64,000 nt of DNA from Bisgaard Taxon 45. GTDB taxonomy: Bacteria; Pseudomonadota; Gammaproteobacteria; Enterobacterales; Pasteurellaceae. The notes beneath the pieces are model-generated. The model searched no databases, was not told the origin of the DNA, and saw only the letters and a program-made list of their open reading frames with translations. Both the position numbers and the translations under genes were made by a program. Within the stretch, counting starts at the first letter, position 1, and each line of letters opens with the position of its first letter. Where the stretch lies: NCBI GenBank assembly GCA_030783905.1, contig JAQAHH010000006.1, positions 1 through 64,000 of the forward strand, read 5' to 3'. Shown here in pieces: positions 48,690 to 60,627 of the stretch.

Positions 48690-49499
48690 ATGAAAAAAGG
48701 GATACTCATTTCAAGTTTAAGCATAGGACTTTGTTATTCAGCTTCTACAGTTGCATTTAGTGAGAAAAATGTGGAAGTGTATAGTCAAGCAATGAATAAA
48801 AATATTCCCGTCACGATTGTGTTACCGGAAGGTTATGCAAACAGTAACAAATACAGCACCATTTATACCTTACACGGTTGGTCAGGGAATAATCGTAACT
48901 ACCCCGAGAAAACAGGACTTGGCGAGTTAGCCGATCAATACAATGTAATTTATGTGTCGCCAGACGGCAATTATGACAGTTGGTATGTGGATAGCGAACT
49001 GAAAAAAGAGTCAAAATATTATACGTTTGTGTCGAAAGAGTTGGTGGATTATGTGGATAAAAACTACTCAACGTACACCAATAAAGAACAGCGTGCGATC
49101 ACTGGATTGAGTATGGGGGGATTTGGTGCCTTATATATCGGTATCAAAAATCAAGATCGTTTTGGTCATGTTGGCAGTATGAGTGGGGGTGTGAATGTTG
49201 AACAATACAAAAATAATTGGGGCATCAGTGCGGTAATCTATGATAATTGGCAAGATTACAACATCAAAGATCTTGCCCATGGTTTGATTTTCACCAAGAG
49301 CAATATTATTTTTGATTGCGGTGTGGATGATTTCTTTATTGAGCCAAACCGAGCGTTGCATCAAAAATTATTGGATTTAAATATTCCGCATCACTACACC
49401 GAAAAACCGGGTGGACATACGTGGATTTATTGGCAAGACTCTATTGCGTTACACACGCATTTCTTTAGTCAGAAATTTGCACAAGCTAAAGAGAAATAA
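48690..49499 (+). CDS. Secreted alpha/beta-hydrolase (esterase D-like)
   Basis: A 269-residue exported hydrolase with a signal peptide of about 22 residues (ILISSLSIGLCYSASTVAF). The nucleophile elbow GLSMGGFGAL has Ser141; the charge-relay Asp probably lies in FDCGVDDFF and the His in PGGHTWIYWQ. The family covers acetyl-esterases, tributyrin esterases and S-formylglutathione hydrolases. A periplasmic or secreted location points to hydrolysis of an external ester; substrate unknown. SD AGAGGG precedes ATG 48690. Confidence 0.85.
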   Translation: MKKGILISSLSIGLCYSASTVAFSEKNVEVYSQAMNKNIPVTIVLPEGYANSNKYSTIYTLHGWSGNNRNYPEKTGLGELADQYNVIYVSPDGNYDSWYVDSELKKESKYYTFVSKELVDYVDKNYSTYTNKEQRAITGLSMGGFGALYIGIKNQDRFGHVGSMSGGVNVEQYKNNWGISAVIYDNWQDYNIKDLAHGLIFTKSNIIFDCGVDDFFIEPNRALHQKLLDLNIPHHYTEKPGGHTWIYWQDSIALHTHFFSQKFAQAKEK

Positions 49500-49507
49500 A
49501 TAAGTGA

Positions 49508-49533
49508 AAAAGAGGTAGATTTCTGCCTCTTTT
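49508..49533. terminator. Bidirectional terminator between the esterase gene and greB
   Basis: Stem AAAAGAGGTAGA / TCTGCCTCTTTT with a two-base loop and one T-G wobble, with A- and T-rich flanks. Suits the converging genes on both strands. Confidence 0.82.
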
Positions 49534-50008
49534 ATTTTTCGTACCAAATTCGGTTGATGTAAAGCACCACTAAACCTGAAGGCGTCTCGACTTTAATCTC
49601 ATCATCAATGGATTTACCAATTAAGGCGCGCGCCACTGGTGAATCAATCGAGATCCAGTTTTTGGCGGGATCAAATTCATCACAACCGACAATGCGATAG
49701 TGTTTTTCTTCCCCTGCTTCATTTTCTAACGCCACCCAAGCACCAAAAAAGACTTTGCCTTCTTGTTTAGGGTGATAATCCACAATTTGCAGGACTTCTA
49801 AACGTTTAGTTAAAAAACGCACACGACGGTCGATTTCGCGTAAACGGCGTTTACCATAAATATATTCCGCATTTTCACTGCGATCGCCTAAGGCGGCCGC
49901 ATCAGATACCGCTTGGGTCACTTTCGGACGTTCATCTTTCCATAAGAATTTGAGTTCTTGATCTAAGGCATTCCAGCCAGAACGTGTGATGTAATTCGAT
50001 TTTGCCAT
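49532..50008 (-). CDS. greB: Transcription elongation factor GreB
   Basis: A 158-residue GreA/GreB protein, same length as E. coli GreB. The N-terminal coiled coil (about 10-80, with the acidic tip near LGDRSENAEYIYGKRRLREID) enters the RNA polymerase secondary channel, and the C-terminal FKBP-like domain follows (IVGCDEFDPAKNWISIDSPVARALIGK). It rescues backtracked polymerase by stimulating transcript cleavage. ATG 50008 was chosen because GGGTGA lies before it and it gives the family length; an upstream GTG overlaps the ribosome site. DPAKNWIS favours GreB over GreA. Confidence 0.95.
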   Translation of the reverse strand: MAKSNYITRSGWNALDQELKFLWKDERPKVTQAVSDAAALGDRSENAEYIYGKRRLREIDRRVRFLTKRLEVLQIVDYHPKQEGKVFFGAWVALENEAGEEKHYRIVGCDEFDPAKNWISIDSPVARALIGKSIDDEIKVETPSGLVVLYINRIWYEK

Positions 50009-50147
50009 ACTGTTCACCCATCTAAAAAGATAGGGTTATTCTACCGCATTGTGTGCTTTGAGGGTAAGCGGGCTGACTATTTTTTATTTTCCGCTTTTCT
50101 GTATAATGACCCTTTTATGATAAGTAACGATTTAACAAGGAATCTGA

Positions 50148-50690
50148 ATGAAAAAGTGCATTGCTTTAATGGCAATTTTAACCTTATCTGTCACCGCAAT
50201 CAGTGAAGCAAAAGGCGGTCGTGGTGTGCGTTCGAGTGGGGCTTCTCGCGCAGTGGCAACAAAACTAGCTACCCCGCCTAAACAAACGCAAACACAACAA
50301 CCAACTCAGCAACCTGATGCCACATTTAGCCAACAAAATGGACAACGCGTGGCGACGAATACCACAGTCAACCCTAATCATCGTTTAGCCAGTTTTGCTA
50401 CTGGCGCAGCCGCCGGTTACTTATTAAGTGAAGTCTTATCACCAACTGAAGCACAAGCGCAAACGGCAACAGAGCAACCGTTACAAACACTGAATCCACA
50501 ACCCAATAATAATGGTGTTGCCACTTTTAAAGCCTTAGATAGCAGTAATCCTGCTTGGGTCGGTATGGTGGGCGAACAACATTTATTTTGCTTAAATGGC
50601 GCACTGTATTTGGTCAACAAAACTAACCATCAAATGGGTGCGGTCACCGATAATCAGGCAAAAGCGATTGCTTGTCAGGTCACACAATAA
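50148..50690 (+). CDS. Uncharacterised exported protein
   Basis: A 180-residue protein with a signal peptide (about 1-21, ALMAILTLSVTAISEA). The next part is Gly/Arg-rich (KGGRGVRSSG), then Gln/Thr/Pro-rich and probably disordered (about 40-75), then a hydrophobic segment LASFATGAAAGYLLSEVL (about 80-97), another low-complexity linker and a folded-looking C-terminal end. That end has two Cys (Cys148 in HLFCLNGALYLV and Cys176 in AIACQV) that could form a disulfide. No family recognised. Ends before a hairpin; the next gene is tex. Confidence 0.75.
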   Translation: MKKCIALMAILTLSVTAISEAKGGRGVRSSGASRAVATKLATPPKQTQTQQPTQQPDATFSQQNGQRVATNTTVNPNHRLASFATGAAAGYLLSEVLSPTEAQAQTATEQPLQTLNPQPNNNGVATFKALDSSNPAWVGMVGEQHLFCLNGALYLVNKTNHQMGAVTDNQAKAIACQVTQ

Positions 50691-50698
50691 CCTAGGAT

Positions 50699-50722
50699 AA
50701 AAGCGGGCATCCGCTCGCTTTT
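50699..50722 (+). terminator. Terminator after the exported-protein gene
   Basis: Arms AAAAGCG / CGCTTTT, with an imperfect GC-rich inner part, followed by CTGACTTTT. Confidence 0.65.
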
Positions 50723-50750
50723 CTGACTTTTATTTTCTGAGTATTACATT

Positions 50751-53069
50751 ATGCTTAACCAACAAATTAGCCACATTATTGCCACGGAACTCACCGTTCA
50801 ACCACAACAAATTCTCGCTGCCATCCAATTAGTCGATGACGGCAACACCATTCCGTTTATTGCCCGTTATCGTAAAGAAGTGACGGGTGGCTTAGATGAT
50901 ACCCAACTACGCCATTTTGAAACCCGTTTAATTTATTTACGTGAATTAGAAGATCGTCGCCAAACGATTTTGAAATCCATTGAAGAACAAGGCAAATTAA
51001 CTGACGAGCTTTGCCGCCAAATTCAGCAAGTACAAAGCAAAACTGAACTCGAAGATTTATATCTGCCTTACAAACCCAAACGCCGCACTAAAGGACAAAT
51101 CGCCATTGAAGCAGGGCTGGAGCCATTAGCGGATTTGCTTTGGAACCAGCCTGAACAGGATCCCGACACTAGCGCACTTTCCTTTATCAATGCCGAAAAA
51201 GGCGTGGCGGACAGCAAAGCCGCCTTAGACGGAGCAAAATACATTTTAATGGAGCGTTTCGCCGAAGATGCTGTCTTACTCGCAAAAGTGCGTGCTTATT
51301 TACAACAAAGTGCGGTCATTTTTTCTAAAGTTCTGGAGGGCAAAGAAGCAGAAGGGGCAAAATTCCAAGATTATTTTGATCACCAAGAATTACTGAAAAA
51401 TGTGCCATCACACCGTGCCCTTGCCATGTTTCGTGGGCGTAACGAAGGCATTCTGCAATTAGGTTTAAATGCCGATCCCGAACAAGAAGAAGGCGTGCGT
51501 CAAAGTTATTGTGAAGAAATTATCCGTGCACATTTAGGCGTGCGTTTCACCGGGCAACCTGCCGATAAATGGCGTGAACAAGTGATTGCGTGGACGTGGA
51601 AAATTAAAGTCGCTTTACATCTCGAAACCGAATTAATGGCAAGTTTACGAGAAAAAGCGGAAGACGAAGCCATTGATGTGTTTGCTCGCAATCTAACCGC
51701 ATTGTTAATGGCAGCACCGGCGGGAGCGAAAAATACCATGGGCTTAGACCCGGGCTTGCGTACAGGTGTGAAAGTCGCGGTTGTGGATAACACGGGGAAA
51801 TTACTTGCTACCGACACAATTTATCCACATACTGGACAAATGGATAATGCCATGGCAACGATTTACCGTTTGATTAAAGCACATCAAGTGGAACTGATTG
51901 CGATCGGTAACGGCACCGCCTCTCGTGAAACAGAACGTTTTGCCAAAGAGGTGATCAAAGCTATTGAAGGCAATAAACCGCAAACCGTGGTGGTGAGCGA
52001 GGCGGGCGCCTCCGTGTATTCTGCTTCAGAATTAGCCGCAGCCGAATTTCCTGAGCTCGATGTGTCCTTGCGTGGGGCGGTATCCATTGCTCGTCGCTTG
52101 CAAGATCCCCTTGCTGAGTTGGTGAAAATCGAACCGAAAGCCATTGGCGTAGGGCAATATCAGCACGATGTCAATCAAAGCCAATTAGCCCGTAAATTAG
52201 ATGCGGTGGTGGAAGACTGTGTGAATGCCGTGGGCGTGGATTTAAACACCGCCTCTGCCCCATTATTGGCACGTGTGGCAGGCATGACCAAAACGCTAGC
52301 ACAAAATATTGTTGCCTATCGTGATGAAAACGGGCGTTTTGACAGTCGTGAGCAACTGAAAAAAGTACCCCGTTTAGGACCAAAAGCGTTCGAACAATGT
52401 GCAGGCTTTATGCGTATTGCAGAAGGGAAAAATCCACTCGATGCCTCAGGCGTGCACCCAGAAGCCTATCCTGTGGTAGAAAAAATTCTGCAAGCCACCG
52501 AGCAATCAATCCACGATTTGATGGGTAACGCCAGTGCCGTTCGTCAGCTCGATGCGAAAAAATTTATTGATGCACAATTTGGCTTGCCAACGGTGCAGGA
52601 TATTTTCAAAGAATTGGAAAAACCGGGGCGTGACCCACGAGGTGAATTTAAAACCGCCACTTTTATGGACGGCGTGGAAGACATCAACGACCTGAAAGCA
52701 GGCATGATCTTAGAAGGTACCGTGACCAATGTGACCAACTTCGGTGCCTTTGTAGATATCGGCGTGCATCAAGATGGCTTAGTGCATATTTCTTCTTTGT
52801 CGGATAAATTTGTGGAAGATCCTCACCAAGTGGTGAAAACGGGCGACATTGTGAAAGTGAAAGTGTTAGAAGTGGACGTGCCTCGCAAACGTATTGCACT
52901 GACCATGCGGTTAGAGGAAAAGCCCGTAGATAAAAATCTGTCTAAAAATGACCGCACTTTATCGGCTAAATCACGTAGCAACCCTTCCACCAAAGGGCGT
53001 GATCGTTCATCTAACCACAGCACCATGGGCAACGCCTTTGCCGATGCGTTGAAGAATTGGAAGAAATAA
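50751..53069 (+). CDS. tex: RNA-binding transcription accessory protein Tex
   Basis: A 772-residue Tex/YhgF protein, about the family's length (773 in E. coli). The N-terminal helical region ([18 protein letters not shown]), a YqgF-like RNase H fold ([19 protein letters not shown]), a helix-hairpin-helix block ([20 protein letters not shown]), and a C-terminal S1 RNA-binding domain ([31 protein letters not shown]) occur in the standard order. It binds RNA and affects transcript fate and virulence-gene expression in some species. A short basic tail follows the S1 domain. USS at 51308-51316. Confidence 0.95.
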   Translation: MLNQQISHIIATELTVQPQQILAAIQLVDDGNTIPFIARYRKEVTGGLDDTQLRHFETRLIYLRELEDRRQTILKSIEEQGKLTDELCRQIQQVQSKTELEDLYLPYKPKRRTKGQIAIEAGLEPLADLLWNQPEQDPDTSALSFINAEKGVADSKAALDGAKYILMERFAEDAVLLAKVRAYLQQSAVIFSKVLEGKEAEGAKFQDYFDHQELLKNVPSHRALAMFRGRNEGILQLGLNADPEQEEGVRQSYCEEIIRAHLGVRFTGQPADKWREQVIAWTWKIKVALHLETELMASLREKAEDEAIDVFARNLTALLMAAPAGAKNTMGLDPGLRTGVKVAVVDNTGKLLATDTIYPHTGQMDNAMATIYRLIKAHQVELIAIGNGTASRETERFAKEVIKAIEGNKPQTVVVSEAGASVYSASELAAAEFPELDVSLRGAVSIARRLQDPLAELVKIEPKAIGVGQYQHDVNQSQLARKLDAVVEDCVNAVGVDLNTASAPLLARVAGMTKTLAQNIVAYRDENGRFDSREQLKKVPRLGPKAFEQCAGFMRIAEGKNPLDASGVHPEAYPVVEKILQATEQSIHDLMGNASAVRQLDAKKFIDAQFGLPTVQDIFKELEKPGRDPRGEFKTATFMDGVEDINDLKAGMILEGTVTNVTNFGAFVDIGVHQDGLVHISSLSDKFVEDPHQVVKTGDIVKVKVLEVDVPRKRIALTMRLEEKPVDKNLSKNDRTLSAKSRSNPSTKGRDRSSNHSTMGNAFADALKNWKK

Positions 53070-53079
53070 GGGGGGATGT

Positions 53080-53397
53080 ATGAATTTAAACAAAATCACC
53101 TTCTTTACCCGCTTTGAACAAGATATTTTGGCGGGGCGTAAAACTATCACCATTCGTGATAAATCAGAGTCGTCTTTTCAGCCAAATCAAATGTTGGCGG
53201 TTTACACCAATGAAAGCGATCGCTTTTTTGCCAACATTAAAGTGTTATCGGTGACCCCGATTCATTTCGACCAGTTATCCGAACAACATGCGCAACAGGA
53301 AAATATGACGCTCCCTGAGCTTCGTCAGGTGATTAAGGAAATTTATCCACAAGAGGATAACTTTTGGGTGATTGCGTTTGAATTAGTGGATGAATGA
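53080..53397 (+). CDS. yqfB: N4-acetylcytidine amidohydrolase YqfB (ASCH domain)
   Basis: A 105-residue ASCH-domain protein (103 in E. coli). The lysine in [15 protein letters not shown] and the Thr/Glu positions that follow match the catalytic set described for YqfB, which hydrolyses N4-acetylcytidine to cytidine. It starts 10 bases after tex, with SD GGGGG, and probably shares its transcript. Confidence 0.9.
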   Translation: MNLNKITFFTRFEQDILAGRKTITIRDKSESSFQPNQMLAVYTNESDRFFANIKVLSVTPIHFDQLSEQHAQQENMTLPELRQVIKEIYPQEDNFWVIAFELVDE

Positions 53398-53410
53398 TCT
53401 TGATACAAAA

Positions 53411-53449
53411 AGAGCGGTCAAAATTGGCAAAATTTCGACCGCTCTCTTT
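53411..53449. terminator. Bidirectional terminator between yqfB and glpK
   Basis: Arms AGAGCGGTC / GACCGCTCT with a 17-base AT-rich loop and T/A runs on each side. It ends both converging genes. Confidence 0.82.
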
Positions 53450-53464
53450 AGCTAGTAACCCGTA

Positions 53465-54988
<1,524 letters not shown>

Positions 54989-55003
54989 TTAAATGAACGT
55001 GAA

Positions 55004-55792
55004 TTATTGGCAGTTACAAGGTAAGTTTTTGCCGACGAATTTGGTATAAATCCAGCCACCAAATAATCCACCGAGGATAGGGGCGATAATCGGTACAAAA
55101 ATATAAGGAATCTCTCTACCTCCAGTGAGTGCAATTTCGCCCCAGCCCGCAAGTGAAGCAAAGACTTTAGGTCCAAAATCGCGTGCGGGATTCATCGCAA
55201 AACCTGTTAATGGTCCCATCGCCCCACCAATCACCGCAATTAAAAAGCCGATCAATAAAGGCGCAAGGGGTCCTCTTGGTAAGCCATTGCCATCATCCGT
55301 GAGGGCAAGAATTAATGCCATGAGGACAGCTGTGATCACAAATTCGACCATAAAGGCTTGGAATACACTGATACTGGGATGAGGGTAGGTAGAAAAGGTA
55401 CTCGCAAGAGACAGACTCTCTGGGGTACCACGTACCAATTGATGGGTGATCTCCACATCAATGAAGAGATTGTGATATAAAAAATAAACTAAGGCTGCAG
55501 AACAAAATGCGCCTGCAATTTGTGCCACAATATAAGGCAGTACTTTTTTGCCATCAAAGCAGGCAAATTGCCATAAAGCGATGGTCACGGCGGGATTAAG
55601 ATGTGCGCCAGAAAGTCCCGCGGAAGCGTAAACCGCCAGTGCAACGCCTAACCCCCACATGATACTGATTTCCCACTGTCCAAAATTGGCACCGGCGACT
55701 TTTAATGCCGCGACACAACCTACACCAAAAAAGATAAGTAATGCGGTACCTAAGAACTCGCCAATGCAGGCGGCTTTTAATGATTTATCCAT
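55004..55792 (-). CDS. glpF: Glycerol uptake facilitator GlpF
   Basis: A 262-residue aquaglyceroporin with six helices and the two half-helix pore motifs HLNPAVT (first NPA) and MNPARDFGP (second NPA with the selectivity Arg). The DFGPK context with Asp after the second motif marks the glycerol-conducting branch. It admits glycerol passively; GlpK traps it. SD AGGAG precedes ATG 55792. First gene of the leftward glpFK pair. Confidence 0.96.
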   Translation of the reverse strand: MDKSLKAACIGEFLGTALLIFFGVGCVAALKVAGANFGQWEISIMWGLGVALAVYASAGLSGAHLNPAVTIALWQFACFDGKKVLPYIVAQIAGAFCSAALVYFLYHNLFIDVEITHQLVRGTPESLSLASTFSTYPHPSISVFQAFMVEFVITAVLMALILALTDDGNGLPRGPLAPLLIGFLIAVIGGAMGPLTGFAMNPARDFGPKVFASLAGWGEIALTGGREIPYIFVPIIAPILGGLFGGWIYTKFVGKNLPCNCQ

Positions 55793-55876
55793 GTCGATAC
55801 TCCTAACAGGATTTAAAGTAAAAATAAATGCGAATTTGAATGGAATGTATTAAATTGATTAATGTTTGATCATGAT

Positions 55877-55927
55877 AAGAGCGGTCATTTCCGACAATAC
55901 ACAACATTGTGAAAATTGACCGCTCTT
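55877..55927 (-). terminator. Terminator of glpQ
   Basis: Arms AAGAGCGGTCA / TGACCGCTCTT. The downstream side on the minus strand is AT-rich but has no long T-run, so this is a weaker terminator; the plus strand has TTTTAC after it. Lies between glpQ and glpF, both leftward. Confidence 0.55.
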
Positions 55928-55964
55928 TTACCTCCTTGTTTAATTAAGACAACCTATCCTTGGA

Positions 55965-57041
55965 TTATTTTGTACTTTTTAAGAACGCGACACCCGTATC
56001 GGGGAAATCCGTAAAGACGCCTGTTGCTCCGGCTTTATTTAACAGGGCATCATACATTTGATTCACATCAGTGAAGAACTCCGGTAACGCATCTTTGCGC
56101 ACAGTATAAGGGTGTAGCTCCATATTGTAGTTAGCGAGTTCTTTCACTAATGGGGTATAAACGATATTGCCCACTTTCGATTTTTCTTTATCGATCAGCA
56201 TATACCAACCTGGTCCAACGCCATCAGCATATTTGGCGACTTCCGCCATCGCTCCCGGTTTGAACATCCAGTCATAATCATAGTTGACCCATTTGCCTTG
56301 CGCGTTTTTCTCTTCGGTCTCATGCCAATCGGTGTAAGCGACTAACTGAACGAGCTTGATATCCATGTCCATTTTTGGTAACAGTTCTGTTTTTATCCGT
56401 TTTAGCTCATTAAAGTCGAAGGTTTGTAAATAAACGCGTGAGTCTTTCTTGTCATAACCATATTTTTTCAACACTTTTAAGGTCGCAAGTGCAATATCTT
56501 TGCCTTCTTGGTGGTGGAGCCAAGGCGCTTTGATTTCAGGGTAAATACCAATTTTTTTACCCGTGGATTTTTCTAATCCTTGAATAAACTCGATTTCTTC
56601 TTCAAAGGTATGAATACGGAAATGGGATTGCCAAAGTGGGAAACGGTTTGGATAGACCTGTACCTGTTTACCATTTTCAACTTTGAAGTTTTCTGTCATT
56701 TCTAAGCGTTGGATTTCTTTTAAAGTGAAATCCGCGACATAATAGCGTCCATCTTTTCTGGCGCGTTTCGGGAATTTTTTTGCTACGTCGGTTAAACCAT
56801 CTAAAAAGTGATCGTGAATCACAATCAGATGGTTATCTTTGGTCATCGCGAGATCTTGTTCTAAATAATCTGCCTGTTGACCAAAGGCGAGCGCTTTTGA
56901 TTCTAAAGTATGTTCGGGCAAGTAACCACTTGCACCACGGTGGGCAATAATTAATTTATCATCATTTTTCATCATGCTTGAACTTGAACAGGCCGTTAAG
57001 GTGGATAGGGCTAATATTGCCATAAGGGGTTTCAGTTTCAT
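55965..57041 (-). CDS. glpQ: Glycerophosphodiester phosphodiesterase GlpQ (protein D-like lipoprotein)
   Basis: A 358-residue lipoprotein closely resembling Haemophilus influenzae protein D. Signal peptide ends LTAC with the lipid-bearing Cys18. The active-site blocks IAHRGASGYLPEHT, EQDLAMTKDNHLIVIHD and PEIKAPWLHH (His, Glu, Asp metal ligands and acid-base residues) are conserved. It splits glycerophosphodiesters into glycerol-3-phosphate and alcohol in the periplasm or at the outer membrane, feeding GlpT. ATG 57041 was chosen because the lipoprotein signal begins there and AAGAGGA precedes it; the longer frame to 57182 lacks both. Confidence 0.95.
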   Translation of the reverse strand: MKLKPLMAILALSTLTACSSSSMMKNDDKLIIAHRGASGYLPEHTLESKALAFGQQADYLEQDLAMTKDNHLIVIHDHFLDGLTDVAKKFPKRARKDGRYYVADFTLKEIQRLEMTENFKVENGKQVQVYPNRFPLWQSHFRIHTFEEEIEFIQGLEKSTGKKIGIYPEIKAPWLHHQEGKDIALATLKVLKKYGYDKKDSRVYLQTFDFNELKRIKTELLPKMDMDIKLVQLVAYTDWHETEEKNAQGKWVNYDYDWMFKPGAMAEVAKYADGVGPGWYMLIDKEKSKVGNIVYTPLVKELANYNMELHPYTVRKDALPEFFTDVNQMYDALLNKAGATGVFTDFPDTGVAFLKSTK

Positions 57042-57150
57042 AGAAGCATCCTCTTGAATGAGTGGATAGACACCTTGTTTCAGCCACCATACTACGGTGT
57101 GAAACAGGGTGAAGTGTAAAAACATTTCATTGCAATTTGATGACAAACAA

Positions 57151-57177
57151 AAAAGGAAGAATGGTCTTCTTCCTTTT
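57151..57177 (-). terminator. Terminator between glpT and glpQ
   Basis: Perfect arms AAAAGGAAGAA / TTCTTCCTTTT with a 5-base loop, then T-rich on the minus strand. It would uncouple, at least in part, glpT and glpQ expression. Confidence 0.8.
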
Positions 57178-57187
57178 GTCACCGTTC

Positions 57188-58633
57188 TTATTTACCGTAA
57201 TGGTCTTCAAGACGTGCTTTATGCTTACTTTCTTCAACCATAGTGATAAACATTAATAAAATAGCGAGTACCCCACCTGCGATCATGACGTAGAAACCAC
57301 CGTCCCAACCATAGTATTCTGCTGCCCAACCAACCACTGCGGAGGCAGAGACGGTACCACCTAAATAACCAAATAACCCCGTGAAACCTGCGGAGGTCCC
57401 TGCCGCTTTTTTCGGTGCAAGCTCAAGGGCATGTAAACCAATCAGCATGACCGGACCATAGATTAAGAAACCAATGGTTGTCATGAGAATGAAGTCCATT
57501 AATTGATATGGGTTTTCATACCACGCATGACCGGCATATTGAGCTAACTCATGCTCAGGTGTTGCTGGGTTTAACCATAGTGCTACCACGGCAGCCGTCG
57601 TTAAAATCATGAAAATAAAGCCAGTTAAACCACGTTTTCCTTTGAACACTTTATCCGAAACCCAACCACATAATAAGGTGCCTGGAATGGCGGCTAATTC
57701 ATAAATGGTGTATGCCCATGCGGTTCCTTTAATGTTGAAGTGTTTCACTTCGCCAAGGTACACTGGCGACCATTTTAAAACACCATAACGGATCAAATAA
57801 ACGAATACGTTAGCAATCGCGATATACCAAAGAAGACGATTTTTTAATACATAGGTCACGAAAATATCTTTGGTACTTAAATCATGCTCATACGTTTTTT
57901 CGTTGTAATCATCTGGGTAATCATTACGCCATTTTTCAATGGGTGGTAAACCACAAGATTGCGGTGTGTCTTTCATCACTAAATAAATTGGAATGGCTGC
58001 AACCATCGCTGCAATACCAGGATAGTAAAGGGCTTGTTGCCAAACATCTTTTGCGGTGGCTTCAACGCCGTGTGTACTGAAGTAAACGGCACTGGCAAGT
58101 AACACCATTGCACCCGGCACCATTCCCCCTAAGTTATGTGCGGTATTCCAAATTGACACGATCGAACCACGCTCAGATTTAGACCACCAATGCACCATAG
58201 TACGACCACATGGTGGCCAGCCCATACCTTGGAACCAGCCGTTTAAGAAAATCATGATGAACATGACGGCAATACCAGAGGTTGCCCACGGCATTAAGCC
58301 CATCATCGTCATACACAAACCAGATAAGAGTAAACCGAAAGGTAAAAAGACTTTTGGGTTTGAGCGATCGGAAATGGATGCCATAAAGAATTTTGATAAG
58401 CCGTATGCTAATCCCGCCCCTGTACCGATAATCCCCAGTTCAGCTTTGTTATACATACCGGCTTCAATCAAGCCTTTTTGTGCTAAATCGAAGTTTGCAC
58501 GAACGAAATAATACGCCGCGTAACCAAAAAAGATGCCAGCAAACACTTGCCAACGCAAAAAACGATAGCGAGCATCGATTTTGTCCGCAGGAAGCTCCGC
58601 AATATGCGGTGCGGGTTTAAATGGACCAAACAT
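57188..58633 (-). CDS. glpT: Glycerol-3-phosphate/phosphate antiporter GlpT
   Basis: A 481-residue major-facilitator protein with 12 helices (452 in E. coli). Substrate-contacting arginine lies in the first helix block ([19 protein letters not shown]) and the conserved [20 protein letters not shown] block follows. It imports glycerol-3-phosphate in exchange for phosphate. ATG 58633 was chosen over a TTG four codons earlier because GGAG precedes it. Divergent from glpABC; the shared region holds two CRP-type sites. GlpQ lies downstream, the classical glpTQ arrangement. Confidence 0.96.
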   Translation of the reverse strand: MFGPFKPAPHIAELPADKIDARYRFLRWQVFAGIFFGYAAYYFVRANFDLAQKGLIEAGMYNKAELGIIGTGAGLAYGLSKFFMASISDRSNPKVFLPFGLLLSGLCMTMMGLMPWATSGIAVMFIMIFLNGWFQGMGWPPCGRTMVHWWSKSERGSIVSIWNTAHNLGGMVPGAMVLLASAVYFSTHGVEATAKDVWQQALYYPGIAAMVAAIPIYLVMKDTPQSCGLPPIEKWRNDYPDDYNEKTYEHDLSTKDIFVTYVLKNRLLWYIAIANVFVYLIRYGVLKWSPVYLGEVKHFNIKGTAWAYTIYELAAIPGTLLCGWVSDKVFKGKRGLTGFIFMILTTAAVVALWLNPATPEHELAQYAGHAWYENPYQLMDFILMTTIGFLIYGPVMLIGLHALELAPKKAAGTSAGFTGLFGYLGGTVSASAVVGWAAEYYGWDGGFYVMIAGGVLAILLMFITMVEESKHKARLEDHYGK

Positions 58634-58754
58634 AATCTTCTCCAATCGAGTTTAATTAATATTTTTAACCTTGTATATACAGCGTTCTTTTTAAAAGAAA
58701 CTCACATAAATAATAAGGGAAAAGAAAAAACTGAAAAGCGAAATTATGCTAATT

Positions 58755-58770
58755 TGTGAGTGATTTCACA
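58755..58770. promoter_or_regulatory. CRP-type site, glpT side
   Basis: TGTGAGTGATTTCACA matches TGTGA-N6-TCACA at all ten positions. It lies 122 bases before the glpT start. Confidence 0.82.
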
Positions 58771-58807
58771 AAAAACATCGCGTGTTTGAACTGATTAGAA
58801 AATAATT

Positions 58808-58823
58808 TGTGATATCTGTCACA
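58808..58823. promoter_or_regulatory. CRP-type site, glpA side
   Basis: TGTGATATCTGTCACA matches the CRP consensus at all ten specific positions. It lies 113 bases before the glpA start and 53 bases (five turns) from the other site. Confidence 0.82.
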
Positions 58824-58935
58824 ATTAAACTTTCTTTTTCAATCAAATGATTGTTTGTTTGTGCGTGTTTAGCCTAAAATGACAGCAGAAGTAATGTTTT
58901 TTTGATTGTTTTTTTGTTTATGTGGGAGAGGAACG

Positions 58936-60627
58936 ATGACAATATCACCTCAGATGTATAAAAGTACCGCAGATACAAGCCCTATAACGACGGATGTGAT
59001 TATTATTGGTGGGGGGGCCACCGGCGCAGGTATTGCGCGAGATTGCACATTACGTGGTGTAAACTGTGTCTTATTAGAACGGCGCGATATCGCAACAGGT
59101 GCAACAGGACGTAATCACGGATTGTTACATAGTGGGGCAAGATACGCGGTAAATGATCCAGAGTCTGCCAAAGAATGTATTGAAGAGAATAAAATTCTAC
59201 GACGTATTGCCCACCATTGTGTGGATGAAACAGAAGGTCTGTTTATTACTCTCCCCGAAGATGACCTCTCTTATCAAAAGCAATTTATCGAAAGTTGTAG
59301 CCAAGCTGGCATCGAAGCCATTGCGATTGATCCTGATCTTGCCAAACATTTAGAACCTTCCGTGAATCCCGATTTAGTCGGTGCAGTCGTGGTGCCTGAT
59401 GGTTCAATTGATCCTTTCCGTTTAACTGCCTCTAATATGCTCGATGCCACTGAAAATGGCGCGCGCATTTTTACTTACTGTGAAGTAAAAGACTTAATTC
59501 AAGAAGGGGGGCGCGTGATTGGCGTGAGCGTTTACGATCATAAATATAAAGTGAATCGACAATTCTTTGCGCCTGTGGTGGTCAATGCGAGTGGAATTTG
59601 GGGACAAGGGATTGCTGCCTATGCGGATTTAAAAATTCGTATGTTCCCTGCTAAGGGCGCATTATTGGTAATGGGACACCGCATTAATAAAATGGTAATT
59701 AACCGCTGTCGTAAGCCTGCCGATGCAGATATTTTGGTGCCGGGAGATACGATTTGCGTGATCGGTACCACGTCTAGCCGTATTCCGTATGACCAAATTG
59801 ACAATATGGTGGTGACCCCTGAAGAAGTGGATATTTTATTCCGTGAGGGAGAGAAATTAGCACCGTCATTACGTCATACTCGAGTGCTACGTGCTTATGC
59901 GGGAGTACGCCCATTGGTGGCGAGCGATGATGATCCTTCTGGTCGTAATGTCAGCCGAGGCATTGTGTTGCTGGATCATGCAGAACGGGATGGGTTGGAA
60001 GGCTTTGTCACCATTACGGGTGGTAAACTGATGACGTATCGCTTAATGGCTGAATGGGCAACGGATTTAGTGTGTAAAAAGTTAAATAAAACGGCGGCTT
60101 GTGTGACGGCAACCCAACCTTTACCTGGCTCAAGTGAAAGTCGTTTAGCAACCAATAAACGTGTGATGTCATTACCGAGCACCATTCGCTACTCCGCGGT
60201 TTATCGACACGGTTCTCGCGCCACCCGATTATTACAAACAGACCGACTCGACCGCTCTTTGGTGTGTGAATGTGAGGCCGTGACCGCAGGGGAAGTCCGC
60301 TATGCCGTCGATGAACTGAGTGTGAATAATTTAGTGGATTTACGTCGTCGTACGCGTGTAGGCATGGGAACCTGTCAAGCTGAGTTGTGTGCTTGTCGTG
60401 CTGCGGGATTAATGGCGCGTTTTGGTGTTGCGACACCACGTCAATCGACAACCCAGCTTGCCTCTTTTATGGAAGAACGTTGGCGTGGGATTGAACCGAT
60501 CGCATGGGGCGAAGCGATGCGAGAAGCGGATTTTACCTCATGGGTTTATTACAGCTTACTCGGTTTAAATGATGTAAAACCGCTTGAACAACAAGCACAG
60601 CAAGGGACGGATGACAATGAATTTTGA
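58936..60627 (+). CDS. glpA: Anaerobic glycerol-3-phosphate dehydrogenase subunit A
   Basis: A 563-residue FAD-dependent catalytic subunit (542 in E. coli). FAD motif [22 protein letters not shown] at the N-terminus, dehydrogenase core, and a C-terminal BFD-like [2Fe-2S] domain ([26 protein letters not shown]). GlpABC oxidises glycerol-3-phosphate to dihydroxyacetone phosphate and passes electrons to the menaquinone pool in anaerobic respiration. ATG 58936 is preceded by GAGAGGAACG. A seven-G run in the FAD motif is a possible sequencing-error site but the frame is intact. It overlaps glpB. Confidence 0.96.
   Translation: MTISPQMYKSTADTSPITTDVIIIGGGATGAGIARDCTLRGVNCVLLERRDIATGATGRNHGLLHSGARYAVNDPESAKECIEENKILRRIAHHCVDETEGLFITLPEDDLSYQKQFIESCSQAGIEAIAIDPDLAKHLEPSVNPDLVGAVVVPDGSIDPFRLTASNMLDATENGARIFTYCEVKDLIQEGGRVIGVSVYDHKYKVNRQFFAPVVVNASGIWGQGIAAYADLKIRMFPAKGALLVMGHRINKMVINRCRKPADADILVPGDTICVIGTTSSRIPYDQIDNMVVTPEEVDILFREGEKLAPSLRHTRVLRAYAGVRPLVASDDDPSGRNVSRGIVLLDHAERDGLEGFVTITGGKLMTYRLMAEWATDLVCKKLNKTAACVTATQPLPGSSESRLATNKRVMSLPSTIRYSAVYRHGSRATRLLQTDRLDRSLVCECEAVTAGEVRYAVDELSVNNLVDLRRRTRVGMGTCQAELCACRAAGLMARFGVATPRQSTTQLASFMEERWRGIEPIAWGEAMREADFTSWVYYSLLGLNDVKPLEQQAQQGTDDNEF

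Larger units (their letters stand above)
58634..58935. promoter_or_regulatory. Divergent glpT-glpABC control region
   Basis: 302 AT-rich bases between the two starts, with two perfect CRP-type sites (listed separately). GlpR operators are expected from the regulon logic, and GCGAA-like half sites are visible near 58738, but no full operator could be assigned with confidence. No gene here. Confidence 0.7.

Noticed and set aside
57042-57182. Longer GlpQ open frame beginning at 57182
   Set aside because: It overlaps the glpT terminator and adds residues before a complete lipoprotein signal peptide that has its own ribosome site.
60014-60451. 145-codon minus-strand frame inside glpA
   Set aside because: Antisense to the conserved Fe-S domain of GlpA, with no ribosome site and no family likeness.
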